Shown in pieces: positions 49,257-57,826 of a stretch of DNA of 64,000 nt (position 1 is its first letter; each line of letters starts with the position of its first letter). This DNA comes from JBBQVS01 sp964657325 (GTDB lineage: Bacteria; Chloroflexota; Ktedonobacteria; Ktedonobacterales; Ktedonobacteraceae), in contig CAZZVE010000011.1 of the NCBI GenBank assembly GCA_964657325.1, positions 1-64,000 on the forward strand, written 5' to 3'. The notes below the pieces were generated by a model that worked only from the letters and a program-made list of their open reading frames with translations, did not search any database and was not told the DNA's origin. A program made the position numbers and the translations under genes.

Positions 49257-49883
49257 TTATACAAGCGCGATCTGAGCAATATCGGCGGCATCGCCTTTGC
49301 GCTTACCTAATTTCGTGATACGGGTATAACCACCTGGACGGTTGATATAGCGCGGTGCCAGCTCGTCGAACATCTTCTTTACAACCAGTTCGTCTGGTAG
49401 CGCGCTCAGAATAACACGACGTGCATGCAATTCAATCACCATCGCACGATAGGCGGCCTGTAACGCCTTCTCAGCATCGTCCTCGTTGGAGATAATACGC
49501 AGCAACTCCTCGCGGCGTGCTTTCTGCTTGTCTTCAAGGAACTTACGTCCCTTATCGGTGAGCGGTGCCTTTTGCTGTTCCAAGCGCTCTTCGTTTGTGG
49601 AAACCGTTCCCTTTAGGGAGAAACGACCACGACGCGCGAACGCAAGAATTTTCTCAGCCCGATCATCATCATTCACAATGGACTTCAAATGCGCCTGGGC
49701 CGCAATGTGGCCCTTCACGGCTGTATCGATCAACTTCTCGACCTCGGCGCGAATAGCACGGGCGCGAGCTTCGGTTGTCTCGATACGATCATAACGGATA
49801 AGACCAGCCATCAAATTACGACGTGCGGAACGACGGCGTGGCTCTGGCATACTTAAACGGTTGCCAGCAATTCTATGCCTCAA
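49257..49883 (-). CDS. rplQ: 50S ribosomal protein L17 with a large internal insertion
   Basis: 208 residues against about 115-130 usual. The start MRHRIAGNRLSMPEPRRRSA, then LIRYDRIETTEARARAIR, and the end KMFDELAPRYINRPGGYTRI with KRKGDAADIAQIALV are normal L17. Residues about 58-150 are extra, charged and probably helical (KGTVSTNEERLEQQKAPLTD, KARREELLRIISNEDDAEKA). The frame is intact, so it is an insertion rather than an error. Start is 1 base from the rpoA stop. Confidence 0.94.
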   Translation of the reverse strand: MRHRIAGNRLSMPEPRRRSARRNLMAGLIRYDRIETTEARARAIRAEVEKLIDTAVKGHIAAQAHLKSIVNDDDRAEKILAFARRGRFSLKGTVSTNEERLEQQKAPLTDKGRKFLEDKQKARREELLRIISNEDDAEKALQAAYRAMVIELHARRVILSALPDELVVKKMFDELAPRYINRPGGYTRITKLGKRKGDAADIAQIALV

Positions 49884-49884
49884 C

Positions 49885-50865
49885 TTATTCCTCCAATCCG
49901 CCGTCGCCGTCTACACCGGCTCCGACAGTGCTTTTTCCTGGGCTGGGCAAGAAGTTGCGCTGGAGTAACCGCTCCTGTAACTCTTGCAGGCTCTTCTCAC
50001 CAAAGTTACGCACACCGAGGAGGTCTTCCTCGTTCATTGATAGCACCTGACCAACCTTCGTAATGTTACTGCGTTTGAGGCAGTTATAGGCACGAACCGA
50101 AAGGTCAAGCTCCTCAATAGGTGTTTCGTAAATCTTTGGCGGAATTGGCAAGCTGCTCAGAGGTGGTTTCTCTATCTCTTGCACCATGGCGCGATAATTG
50201 GCAAGCAATGTAAAGTGCCGCACCAGGATATCCGCGCTCTGACGTAACGCCTCATCCGGCGTAATAGTTCCATCAGTCGTCACGTCCATAACGATCTTAT
50301 CAAAGTTGGTCATCTGCCCAACACGTGTGTGCTCGACGGTATAGTTCGCCTTCACCACAGGTGTATAGATAGCGTCAACTGGAATAACTCCAATAGGTTG
50401 GTCATCTTTTGAGTCGGCGGGAATATACCCTCTACCCGTCTCAACAACCAACTCCATTTCAAGTCGCGCATTCTCGTTGTCCAGCGTAGCGATGTGAAGT
50501 TCAGGGTTCACAATCTCCACCGTACTTGGCGCAACGATATCAGCGGCAGTCACCACGCGCTCCCCAGTCACTTCCAGGCGCATCGACACGGGATGGTCTG
50601 AAAAACAGCGGAGGCGCAGGTTCTTCACGTTCAACACAATATCAGTCACATCCTCCACAACGTTGGGGACATCCTGAAACTCATGTTGTACGCCCTCGAT
50701 CCGAATAGAGGTTACAGCAGCACCTGGAAGTGACGAGAGCAACACACGTCGTAACGAGTTGCCAAGGGTCATTCCGTACCCCGCCTCTAACGGCTCAATA
50801 TCATAGCTCGCATAATTTCCCTGTGTTTTGGTATTTTTAATGCGAGGCAAAGCAATATCTAGCAA
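49885..50865 (-). CDS. rpoA: DNA-directed RNA polymerase subunit alpha
   Basis: 326 residues. N-terminal dimerisation domain (YDIEPLEAGYGMTLGNSLRR, SLPGAAVTSIRIEGVQHEF) and C-terminal alpha-CTD (LDLSVRAYNCLKRSNITKVG, GVRNFGEKSLQELQERL) are both present; a short acidic/Gly tail ends the protein. The order rpsM-rpsK-rpsD-rpoA-rplQ is the standard alpha operon. Confidence 0.97.
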   Translation of the reverse strand: MLDIALPRIKNTKTQGNYASYDIEPLEAGYGMTLGNSLRRVLLSSLPGAAVTSIRIEGVQHEFQDVPNVVEDVTDIVLNVKNLRLRCFSDHPVSMRLEVTGERVVTAADIVAPSTVEIVNPELHIATLDNENARLEMELVVETGRGYIPADSKDDQPIGVIPVDAIYTPVVKANYTVEHTRVGQMTNFDKIVMDVTTDGTITPDEALRQSADILVRHFTLLANYRAMVQEIEKPPLSSLPIPPKIYETPIEELDLSVRAYNCLKRSNITKVGQVLSMNEEDLLGVRNFGEKSLQELQERLLQRNFLPSPGKSTVGAGVDGDGGLEE

Positions 50866-50971
50866 GGTTCTAACCCGCCTTTCTTTTTCTACCGCTTTCT
50901 ATCTCTGTACAGGTCTGATTTGTCACACCCGCGTCGGTAGTCCAAGAGTTCTTCGCCTAAGACCAGCAAGT

Positions 50972-51598
50972 TTATCGCTGGTAGAATTCAACCACCATCT
51001 GCTCATCAAAGGGCAGTTCGAGGTCCGTGCGTGATGGTATGGAAACGACACGCCCACTCATCGCGTTGATGTCCAGGCTTAACCATGTTGGTACGCCCTT
51101 CTGTGCTAACAGCAATGCGCGTGTCTTAAAGTACTCCAGGCCCTTGCTACGATCACGTACCGTGATAACATCGTTAGGCTTTGCGATAAAGGATGGAATG
51201 TCTGTCTTGCGACCGTTGACCGCAAAATGTCCATGATTAACGATCTGGCGAGCCTGTGCACGCGAATCGGCGAATCCCATGCGATACACCAGGTTGTCCA
51301 GGCGCATCTCAAGGATTTGCAACAAGTTCTCGCTCGTCTTACCCGGACGCCGTGCGGCTGCACCAAAGTGTTTGCGGAATTGACGCTCTAGTACGCCATA
51401 GGTACGGCGTACGCGCTGCTTCTCACGTAACTGCTTTGCATAACCGGACTCTTTACGAGCACGACTTGCACCATGCTGTCCAGGTTTAGTATTGCGACGC
51501 TCAAGTGTGCATTTTGTTAAACACTTGTCGCCCTTTAGAAAAAGTTTAACCCCCTCACGTCTGCATAACTTACAGACGGGGCCGGTATAACGCGCCAT
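50972..51598 (-). CDS. rpsD: 30S ribosomal protein S4 (zinc form)
   Basis: 208 residues. C9-x2-C12...C26-x3-C30 near the N-terminus is the zinc-binding (C+) S4 type. The S4 RNA-binding domain (about 98-160; LEMRLDNLVYRMGFADSRAQ, ARQIVNHGHFAVNG) is intact, as is the end LDINAMSGRVVSIPSR. Primary 16S rRNA binder. 106 bases separate it from rpoA. Confidence 0.97.
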   Translation of the reverse strand: MARYTGPVCKLCRREGVKLFLKGDKCLTKCTLERRNTKPGQHGASRARKESGYAKQLREKQRVRRTYGVLERQFRKHFGAAARRPGKTSENLLQILEMRLDNLVYRMGFADSRAQARQIVNHGHFAVNGRKTDIPSFIAKPNDVITVRDRSKGLEYFKTRALLLAQKGVPTWLSLDINAMSGRVVSIPSRTDLELPFDEQMVVEFYQR

Positions 51599-51657
51599 CT
51601 AAATGAATCCTCCTCACACGCAGTGCGTGCGACACAATGACTACCCGTGGTGTCGGG

Positions 51658-52062
51658 CTACACACGCCGTCTCTTCGGGGGGCGACATCCATTGTGTGGA
51701 ATAGGTGTAACATCAGTAATTGAAGTGACTGCGAGGCCAGAGGTCTGCAAGGAGCGAATTGCCGCCTCACGACCAGAGCCAGGACCCTTGACATAGACAT
51801 CTACCTGACGAAGGCCATGTTCCATTGCTTTACGGGCTGCCACTTCTGCTGTGACCTGCGCCGCATAAGGAGTGCTTTTACGGGAGCCTTTGAAGCCCTG
51901 ACCACCAGCACTACCCCAGGAAAGAACGTTTCCATTGGGATCGGTAAGAGTCACAATCGTATTGTTAAATGTTGCCTGGATATGTGCATGTCCACGCGGC
52001 ACTGACTTGCGTTCACGCCGCCTTACTTTGCCTGCACCCGTTGGCTTTTTCTTGTCTGCCAT
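51658..52062 (-). CDS. rpsK: 30S ribosomal protein S11
   Basis: 134 residues: basic start RRRERKSVPRGHAHIQATFN, then NTIVTLTDPNGNVLSWGSAG and the end TPIPHNGCRPPKRRRV. It lines the platform next to the E-site and the anti-SD helix. 21 bases downstream of rpsM. Confidence 0.97.
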   Translation of the reverse strand: MADKKKPTGAGKVRRRERKSVPRGHAHIQATFNNTIVTLTDPNGNVLSWGSAGGQGFKGSRKSTPYAAQVTAEVAARKAMEHGLRQVDVYVKGPGSGREAAIRSLQTSGLAVTSITDVTPIPHNGCRPPKRRRV

Positions 52063-52083
52063 GCTTAGAAATCCTCTCCGACG

Positions 52084-52467
52084 TTACTTCTTCGCTGCGG
52101 CTTTCTTCTTGCCAGCAACCGTTCGTTTTGGTCCACGACGTGTACGTGCATTCGTGCGTGTCCGTTGTCCACGCAAGGGCAAGTTACGACGGTGGCGTGT
52201 GCCACGATAGCATCCGATTTCAATGAGCCGCTTGATGTTCAAGTCTACTTCGCGGCGCAGGTCGCCTTCAACTCTATGTTCACGGTCAATGACATCACGA
52301 AGGCGGTTCACTTCTTCCTCGGTCAGGTTTTTTACCCTTGTATCAGGGTTAATGCGTGTTCGTTCCAGGATTTTGCGGCTGGTGGTCAGCCCAATCCCAA
52401 AAATGTAGCACAGCGAAATCTCCACGCGCTTCTCTCGTGGAATGTCAACGCCGGCGATTCTAGCCAT
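52084..52467 (-). CDS. rpsM: 30S ribosomal protein S13
   Basis: 127 residues: MARIAGVDIPREKRVEISLC, YIFGIGLTTSRKIL, YRGTRHRRNLPLRGQRTRTN and a basic Lys/Ala tail VAGKKKAAAKK. Contacts the 50S head bridge and P-site tRNA. Preceded by rpmJ. Confidence 0.97.
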   Translation of the reverse strand: MARIAGVDIPREKRVEISLCYIFGIGLTTSRKILERTRINPDTRVKNLTEEEVNRLRDVIDREHRVEGDLRREVDLNIKRLIEIGCYRGTRHRRNLPLRGQRTRTNARTRRGPKRTVAGKKKAAAKK

Positions 52468-52508
52468 CTTTTCCTCCAGCTTTCCGTGGTAGAGCGATTT
52501 GAAACGCC

Positions 52509-52625
52509 CTATCCTTGTTTCTGTTTATGCTTCGGATCCTTGCTACAGATCACCATCACAACGCGGTTGCGGCGGATCACCTTACAACTATCACAACGCG
52601 GTTTTACTGAGGCTCGCACTTTCAT
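52509..52625 (-). CDS. rpmJ: 50S ribosomal protein L36
   Basis: 38 residues, found by reading the infA-rpsM gap on the minus strand: MKVRASVKPRCDSCKVIRRN and RVVMVICSKDPKHKQKQG. The zinc site C11, C14, C27, H33 is complete. ATG is at 52623-52625 with AGGAGGGTAAGCC before it. Too short for usual length cut-offs but certain by sequence and place. Confidence 0.96.
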   Translation of the reverse strand: MKVRASVKPRCDSCKVIRRNRVVMVICSKDPKHKQKQG

Positions 52626-52852
52626 GGCTTACCCTCCTCTTGTACAGTTCTACTTACTTACTGGTCACGTAGATCGTTGTAGAAATTATAGCGATCAATG
52701 AGACAGAAAAAATTAATACATTAAAATGGACAAACGAAAGCCTGCAAGATTGCGCTCTACAGCCTTCCTTCACGCGGTCTATTTTCAGCTACTGAATGCT
52801 TCTTTAGGAGAAAAGGAATAGAGAAGGATGCTCTACTTCCTACCTCACGATA
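52626..52852 (-). other. infA-rpmJ spacer
   Basis: 227 bases without a gene, AT-rich in the rpmJ-proximal part. A purine-rich SD lies just before rpmJ. No repeat of families A-E and no clear terminator or promoter was recognised. Confidence 0.5.
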
Positions 52853-53074
52853 TTATGATCGCGGACGATAGGTGATACGCCCTCGTGTCAGATCATAGGG
52901 GGACAGCACGACCCGCACCTTGTCACCTGGCACTATACGTATAAAGTTCATGCGCATTTTCCCGGAGAGGATTGCCAGAACTTCGTGTTCCTCGTCGATT
53001 TGAACTTTAAACATAGCATTGGGGAGGGCTTCAATCACTTTACCCTCTACCTCGATCTCATCCTTCTTTGCCAT
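52853..53074 (-). CDS. infA: Translation initiation factor IF-1
   Basis: 73 residues, one S1/OB fold: MAKKDEIEVEGKVIEALPNA, FKVQIDEEHEVLAILSGKMR, PGDKVRVVLSPYDLTRGRIT. Blocks the A-site during initiation. Between map and infA, a short hairpin (GGCAGCAG...CTGCTGCC, about 53118-53142) may shape the mRNA. Confidence 0.97.
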   Translation of the reverse strand: MAKKDEIEVEGKVIEALPNAMFKVQIDEEHEVLAILSGKMRMNFIRIVPGDKVRVVLSPYDLTRGRITYRPRS

Positions 53075-53221
53075 AGAATCCTTTCCCTAATAATGGGGTC
53101 AACAGAAAGTACAAAAGGGCAGCAGTGTCAACTGCTGCTGCCAACTATGAATTATAACATAGTTTTTACGAGAAGTCGAGAGGGAAAATTCATACATATG
53201 TATCTTCCCTCCGCACCCGCT

Positions 53222-53971
53222 TTACCGTGTTAGAATGTCGGCGTCACCTTCGGTAATTGCGACTGTGTGTTCAAAATGTGCCGCATTGGTTCTATCAGCC
53301 GCGATAACAGTCCAATCATCAGCAAGCACTTGTGTCTTCTTCGCACCCGCAATCACCATTGGCTCGATAGCGATCACCATACCCGGTTTGAGGATAGAGT
53401 TAGGATACCCAGCCTCAACATAGTTGAGCACCTGTGGGTCTTCGTGCATACTACGACCAACACCATGCCCACCATAGTTACGCACAACGGAGAACCCTGC
53501 GGCCTCCACAAACTGCTGTACCGCCCGCCCAATATCGTTCAAATGGTTCCCCGCACGGGCAGCCGCGATACCTCGATAGAGCGCGTCTTCCGTCACTTTC
53601 AGGAGATGTTGCACTTCGGGAGATACCTCCCCGACGGGAACAGTAATTGCAGAGTCAGCATGCCAGCCATTGTAGTTCGCGGCAAAATCGAGGGTTATGA
53701 TATCGCCCTCTTCTAACACACGTTTTCCTGGAATGCCGTGTACCACTTCTTCATTTACTGACGTACAGAGTGATGCAGGATAACCATGATAGCCCAATGC
53801 GCTGGACTTAGCTCCGTATCGCTTTAGCAATGCAGCACCAAGCACATCGAGTTCTTGTGTTGTTATTCCTGGGCGTACCGCGTTACGCAGTTCCGCTAAC
53901 ATCTCCGCCACGATATGTCCAGCCGCCCGGATTCTCTCGCGCTCTTCTTTTGATTTTATGATTACAGCCAT
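53222..53971 (-). CDS. map: Methionine aminopeptidase, type I
   Basis: 249 residues. It removes the initiator Met. Metal ligands: DFAANYNGWHADSAITVPVG (two Asp), GHGVGRSMHEDPQ (His), GMVIAIEPMV (Glu) and the last Glu in TVAITEGDADI. Site His in YHGYPASLCTSVNEEVVHGI. 14 bases downstream of adk, as common in Gram-positive-like clusters. Confidence 0.97.
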   Translation of the reverse strand: MAVIIKSKEERERIRAAGHIVAEMLAELRNAVRPGITTQELDVLGAALLKRYGAKSSALGYHGYPASLCTSVNEEVVHGIPGKRVLEEGDIITLDFAANYNGWHADSAITVPVGEVSPEVQHLLKVTEDALYRGIAAARAGNHLNDIGRAVQQFVEAAGFSVVRNYGGHGVGRSMHEDPQVLNYVEAGYPNSILKPGMVIAIEPMVIAGAKKTQVLADDWTVIAADRTNAAHFEHTVAITEGDADILTR

Positions 53972-53985
53972 GATCTATTCTCTCG

Positions 53986-54642
53986 TTATTGTTCCCCGTG
54001 GTGTTGTACAGCATGCACAAGGTCTTGTTGCACCTGCTCGATTCCCTGGTTCCCATCGACCTCCGACAGCTTTTGTTGTGGTCGATAGTAGTCGAGCAGA
54101 CGGATTGTTTCATTGAAAAAGATGTCTAGCCGCTTCTGTACCGCGTCACCGGTATCATCGCTGCGTTGGTACAGTTCGCTACCATCCTTGTCGCACTTCC
54201 CAGCAACTTTCGGTGGGTTCGTGTTTATGTTATAAACGTGCTGATGCGCGCGACAAATGTATCTTCCTGAAAGCCTGCTTAACAAAACGTCACGCGGAAC
54301 GTTCAGATAGATAGCGACATCAATATGTCTGCCGTTCGCCTCTAATCCTTCATCCAATGCATGAGCCTGAGCTATTGTACGTGGAAAGCCATCAAGCAGC
54401 ACTCCCGGCGTACAATCTGGCTCTTGAATGCGGTCGAGAACCATTTTGACGGTGAGATCATCAGGAACAAGTTTCCCTTGATCTATGTATTCTTTCGCCT
54501 TACGTCCCAACTCAGACTCAGCTTTGATCGCGTCACGGAACAGGTCCCCACTAGCAACATGGGGAATACCTAAAGCTTCGGCAAGTCTATCTGCCTGTGT
54601 TCCCTTCCCCGACCCCTGCGCACCGAATAGGATAATGTTCAC
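53986..54642 (-). CDS. adk: Adenylate kinase with variant zinc-site LID
   Basis: 218 residues. Converts ATP + AMP to 2 ADP. P-loop GAQGSGKGT (8-16), AMP site LLDGFPRTIAQA, LID domain about 125-165. In the LID the usual four zinc ligands are C130, H133, C150, D153, that is C-x2-H...C-x2-D instead of C-x2-C...C-x2-C/D. Zinc may still bind. The gene lies between secY and map as usual. Confidence 0.96.
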   Translation of the reverse strand: MNIILFGAQGSGKGTQADRLAEALGIPHVASGDLFRDAIKAESELGRKAKEYIDQGKLVPDDLTVKMVLDRIQEPDCTPGVLLDGFPRTIAQAHALDEGLEANGRHIDVAIYLNVPRDVLLSRLSGRYICRAHQHVYNINTNPPKVAGKCDKDGSELYQRSDDTGDAVQKRLDIFFNETIRLLDYYRPQQKLSEVDGNQGIEQVQQDLVHAVQHHGEQ

Positions 54643-54771
54643 GTTTTTTCTCCGGTGGAATATCGTGGGAGCGCGTCATTGCACTCAAAGCGATCCTCGT
54701 AAGGTTGCCACAATGAAGAAACTCCCGCTAGAACGGTACGAGCCTTGGGCGCGAACAACCGCGCCCATTCA

Positions 54772-56112
54772 TCATGACAAGAAGCCGGAATAGTTACGCA
54801 TGACCATCTGAGCTTCAAGCTGCCGAATCGTGTCCAACACCACACCAACTGCGATGAGGATAGAAGCACTACCCAGCAATTGGTTCGCACCTATACGCGA
54901 AAGAAACGGCAGAACGGCAATCAGGCCCAGGAACAAAGCCCCCGCCAGCGTGATACGATTGAGAATAGCATACAGGTACTTGCTCGTCGGTTCACCAGGA
55001 CGATAGCCTGGGATGAACGCGCCTTGCTTCTGCAAACTCTCTGGTATGTTCTGCTGTTGCCATACGACGTAGGCATAGAAGTAAGTAAAGGCCACTACCA
55101 AAACAAAGTAGATAAGCCAGTACCACCACGTACTCGTGTTGACAACATAGGTCGCAATAAATGATGCAGATTGGCTCAACCATGGCGTTGTACTTGCAGT
55201 AAGATACTTTGACAAGACAGCCGGAAAGATGAGCATAGACTGCGCGAAGATGAGTGGAATCATACCCGCGCTATTTACCTGCATGGGAATGTACGTTGTC
55301 TGAGCTGAACCGACCAGCATACCCCGTCCCACTTGTCGCTTCGTTGGATACTGTACAGGAATACGTCGCTGTCCTTGATAGATGTACACAACGCCTAAAA
55401 TGGTAATCAAGCCAATTATCAAGAAGACAACGATGCTAATAACACCACCACTCGTGCCACCACTTGATGTCGCGGCAAGATAACCCTGTTGCACAAAACC
55501 GGGTAGGCGACTCACAATACCGGCAAAGATAATGATTGAGATACCATTACCAATACCATTCTCCGTGATTAATTCACCAATCCACACTAGAATCATAGTG
55601 CCAGTGGTCAGGGCAATCAGGATGGAGAAAGTTTCCAGTGCATACTTAGGATCAACAAGGCTGAAGTTGGTCAGCACACCCGCTTGTTGGAAGATCGCGC
55701 ACTGCCCTAACGCCTGCAATAAAGCAAGTGGCACCGTAATAATACGTGTGATCTGGCTAAGACGCATTCGTCCTGCCTCACCTTGTGTTGACAAATTCTG
55801 CAATGCAGGGATAATTGGTTGCAGCAACTGCATCACAATTGTTGCAGTAATATATGGATATACTCCAAACGCGACAATGGAGAACGTCTGCAACGACCCG
55901 CCTGAGAATACATCGAGCAAACCGAGCAATTGACCAAGGTCTTGACTCTTGCTATTACTAGAAAAAAGATTGAGTAGTGTACTCTTCTCTGCCGACGTTA
56001 ATGGCACCGTGATGTGCGCGAGAACGCGGAACACCAGAAGCATCGCTAACGTGAAGAGAATCTTATTGCGTAGATCAGGAACGGTCCAGATACTTCGCAG
56101 TCGTTCCCACAT
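54772..56112 (-). CDS. secY: Protein translocase subunit SecY
   Basis: 446 residues, ten membrane helices. MWERLRSIWTVPDLRNKILF, FSGGSLQTFSIVAFGVYPYI (plug/helix 2 region), QITRIITVPLAL, PVQYPTKRQVGRGMLV (cytoplasmic loop that meets the ribosome and SecA), VNSAGMIPLIFAQSMLIFP. Forms the SecYEG channel. 130 bases without a gene separate it from adk. Confidence 0.97.
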   Translation of the reverse strand: MWERLRSIWTVPDLRNKILFTLAMLLVFRVLAHITVPLTSAEKSTLLNLFSSNSKSQDLGQLLGLLDVFSGGSLQTFSIVAFGVYPYITATIVMQLLQPIIPALQNLSTQGEAGRMRLSQITRIITVPLALLQALGQCAIFQQAGVLTNFSLVDPKYALETFSILIALTTGTMILVWIGELITENGIGNGISIIIFAGIVSRLPGFVQQGYLAATSSGGTSGGVISIVVFLIIGLITILGVVYIYQGQRRIPVQYPTKRQVGRGMLVGSAQTTYIPMQVNSAGMIPLIFAQSMLIFPAVLSKYLTASTTPWLSQSASFIATYVVNTSTWWYWLIYFVLVVAFTYFYAYVVWQQQNIPESLQKQGAFIPGYRPGEPTSKYLYAILNRITLAGALFLGLIAVLPFLSRIGANQLLGSASILIAVGVVLDTIRQLEAQMVMRNYSGFLS

Positions 56113-56240
56113 AGAAGACTCCTTCTACAATTCGCATTTGACATTTTTTCTTCGCTCTTTACCCTAGAAATGATAGAGACGAAGATATACAGAGAAAATA
56201 CTACAACGAACTCCAGAAATGTTTGCAATATATCATACGT

Positions 56241-56278
56241 GCCAGGAGCCAGGGAGTTTTATTCCCTGACCTCCTGGC
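56241..56278 (-). terminator. Hairpin between rplO and secY
   Basis: GCCAGGAG-C-CAGGGA and TCCCTG-AC-CTCCTGGC form a strong stem with a 6-base TTTTAT-containing loop, 8 bases after the rplO stop. There is no good U-tract on the minus strand, so attenuation or mRNA processing is likelier than full termination. Confidence 0.55.
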
Positions 56279-56285
56279 TACTTCA

Positions 56286-56852
56286 TTAATTCTCTTGCTG
56301 CGGAGCGGGTGAAGCAGGCACTTCAGGTGTCTGAGCGGCAGGAGGGTTTTTATCTTCCTTCTTACGCTTGGTTTTCTCATAGGTGCGCACTGGGATGATC
56401 TCAATTCTGCCACCGGCAGCTTCGATCTTCGTGCGGGCACCCGCGGAAACCTTGTGTGCATGAATGGTCAAAGCGCGGTCGAGTTCACCATCACCAAGCA
56501 CCTTGACTAGCCCACGCCCTTCAGCAGGAGTCATCAGACCAGCCGTTACAAAGTTTTCTGGCTGAATATCGGTTATGTTCGTATCGATCAGCGCAAGCTC
56601 GTCAATATTCACTACAGCGTAGTTATCACGAAATGCTGTATTGCTATTGCCGAGGCCACGCTTGAAGCCTAAACGCTTCGAGAGACGAGTCTGACCACCG
56701 TTAAATGCACGGTGCACCTTGCCACCAGTACGCGCCTTTTGTCCCTTTGTACCACGTCCTGCCGTCTTGCCACGACCTGAGCCATGACCACGACCAACGC
56801 GCTTTTCGTCTACGCGTGAACCAGGAGCGGGCCGCAAATCAGAGAGTTTCAC
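56286..56852 (-). CDS. rplO: 50S ribosomal protein L15 with C-terminal extension
   Basis: 188 residues against about 146. MKLSDLRPAPGSRVDEKRVG, the Gly/Arg/Lys-rich RGHGSGRGKTAGRGTKGQKA and KLGDGELDRALT-like VLGDGELDRALTIHAHKVSA are typical. After about residue 158 a tail rich in Pro/Ala/Lys (EDKNPPAAQTPEVPASPAPQ) is extra. The start overlaps rpmD by 14 bases. Confidence 0.96.
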   Translation of the reverse strand: MKLSDLRPAPGSRVDEKRVGRGHGSGRGKTAGRGTKGQKARTGGKVHRAFNGGQTRLSKRLGFKRGLGNSNTAFRDNYAVVNIDELALIDTNITDIQPENFVTAGLMTPAEGRGLVKVLGDGELDRALTIHAHKVSAGARTKIEAAGGRIEIIPVRTYEKTKRKKEDKNPPAAQTPEVPASPAPQQEN

Positions 56853-57033
56853 TGACGACCTCCTCTACCTGCAACAGATGAACGACTTTGCGAATCATCC
56901 CACGTATCGCGGGGTTATCTTCGTGTTCAACTGTACGCTGAAGCTTACGTAAGCCCAAGGCTTTAATTGTATCCTTCTGATCCTGTGGGTAGCCAATAGA
57001 GCTGCGTACCCATTTTATCCGTAGTTTTGCCAT
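56839..57033 (-). CDS. rpmD: 50S ribosomal protein L30
   Basis: 64 residues: LRIKWVRSSIGYPQDQKDTI, KALGLRKLQRTVEHEDNPAI, RGMIRKVVHLLQVEE. Standard size. Overlaps the rplO start, 11 bases after rpsE. Confidence 0.96.
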   Translation of the reverse strand: MAKLRIKWVRSSIGYPQDQKDTIKALGLRKLQRTVEHEDNPAIRGMIRKVVHLLQVEEVVSETL

Positions 57034-57044
57034 TGTCCCTGCTC

Positions 57045-57785
57045 CTATCGACGGCTGCCGCCGCCACCGCCGCCACGACGGTCTCCACTACCGCCGCCAC
57101 CGCGACGGTCGTTCGAGCCACCAGTATTGCCACCACGACGGTCTCCACGGTCATTACGGTCTCCACCAGACCGGCGGTTCGATGTTGCCCGTGTCTCACG
57201 TGCCTCTTCTTCGCGCGCGGCACGCAGTGCTGCTGCCTGCTCTGCTGCGTTAGCGGTTGCGATTGCGATACGTTCAGCCTGCTTCTTGCCAACAATGTCC
57301 ACGACTGTTTTGCCGCGACGTAGTGCCTCAGTATCGGGTGAGCGTAGTTCGCGCAGTGCCTTGATACATGCTTGCACGGTATTCGCCTTGTTAGTGCTAC
57401 CAAGTGTCTTTGTCAGAATGTCTCTAACTCCAGCAGACTCCATCACGGCACGCACCGCACCACCAGCAATAACGCCAGTACCAGGAGCAGCAGGCTTGAG
57501 TAGAACTTCGGAGGCTCCAAAGTTTGTCTTCACCATAAATGGAATGGTTGTTCCTGCTAAAGGAACCTGCGTCAGATGCTTCTTAGCGTCCTCAACACCT
57601 TTACGAATAGCCTCGGTGTACTCGCTTGCCTTGCCGAAACCGAAGCCGACATAGCCATTGTGATCACCAACAACTACCAAAGCGCGAATGCTGAAGCGAC
57701 GACCGCCTTTTACCACCTTGGAGACACGGCTAACTTCAACCACCGTCTCTTCCAGGTTCAGTTTTGTAGCGTCTATTCTTGCCAT
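57045..57785 (-). CDS. rpsE: 30S ribosomal protein S5 with RG-rich tail
   Basis: 246 residues against about 165. Core: RVSKVVKGGRRFSIRALVVV, GDHNGYVGFGFGKASE, GTTIPFMVKTNFGASEVLLK, PGTGVIAGGAVRAVMESAGV. From about residue 165 a helical Ala/Glu stretch leads into an RG/RGG-like tail (195-246: GGDRNDRGDRRGGNTGGSND, GSGDRRGGGGGG). Such tails bind RNA in other proteins; here that is inferred. The DNA of the tail is simple-sequence-like (cgacggtctcc repeats). Confidence 0.95.
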   Translation of the reverse strand: MARIDATKLNLEETVVEVSRVSKVVKGGRRFSIRALVVVGDHNGYVGFGFGKASEYTEAIRKGVEDAKKHLTQVPLAGTTIPFMVKTNFGASEVLLKPAAPGTGVIAGGAVRAVMESAGVRDILTKTLGSTNKANTVQACIKALRELRSPDTEALRRGKTVVDIVGKKQAERIAIATANAAEQAAALRAAREEEARETRATSNRRSGGDRNDRGDRRGGNTGGSNDRRGGGGSGDRRGGGGGGSRR

Positions 57786-57800
57786 TAATTCTTTTTCCTT

Positions 57801-57826
57801 TGTAGGGGCACGATTTATCGCGCCTA
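57801..57826. repeat. Family B half-element between rpsE and rplR
   Basis: TGTAGGGGCACGATTTATCG then CGCCTA is a decayed left half of family B. The rplR stop (TAG from CTA 57824-57826) lies in it. Confidence 0.7.

Noticed and set aside
54643..54771. A short gene or regulatory hairpin between secY and adk
   Set aside because: Plus- and minus-strand frames are short and without SD; no strong stem was found.
57127..57654. Long plus-strand frame opposite rpsE
   Set aside because: Antisense to a certain ribosomal gene; openness is a composition effect of the RG-rich tail.
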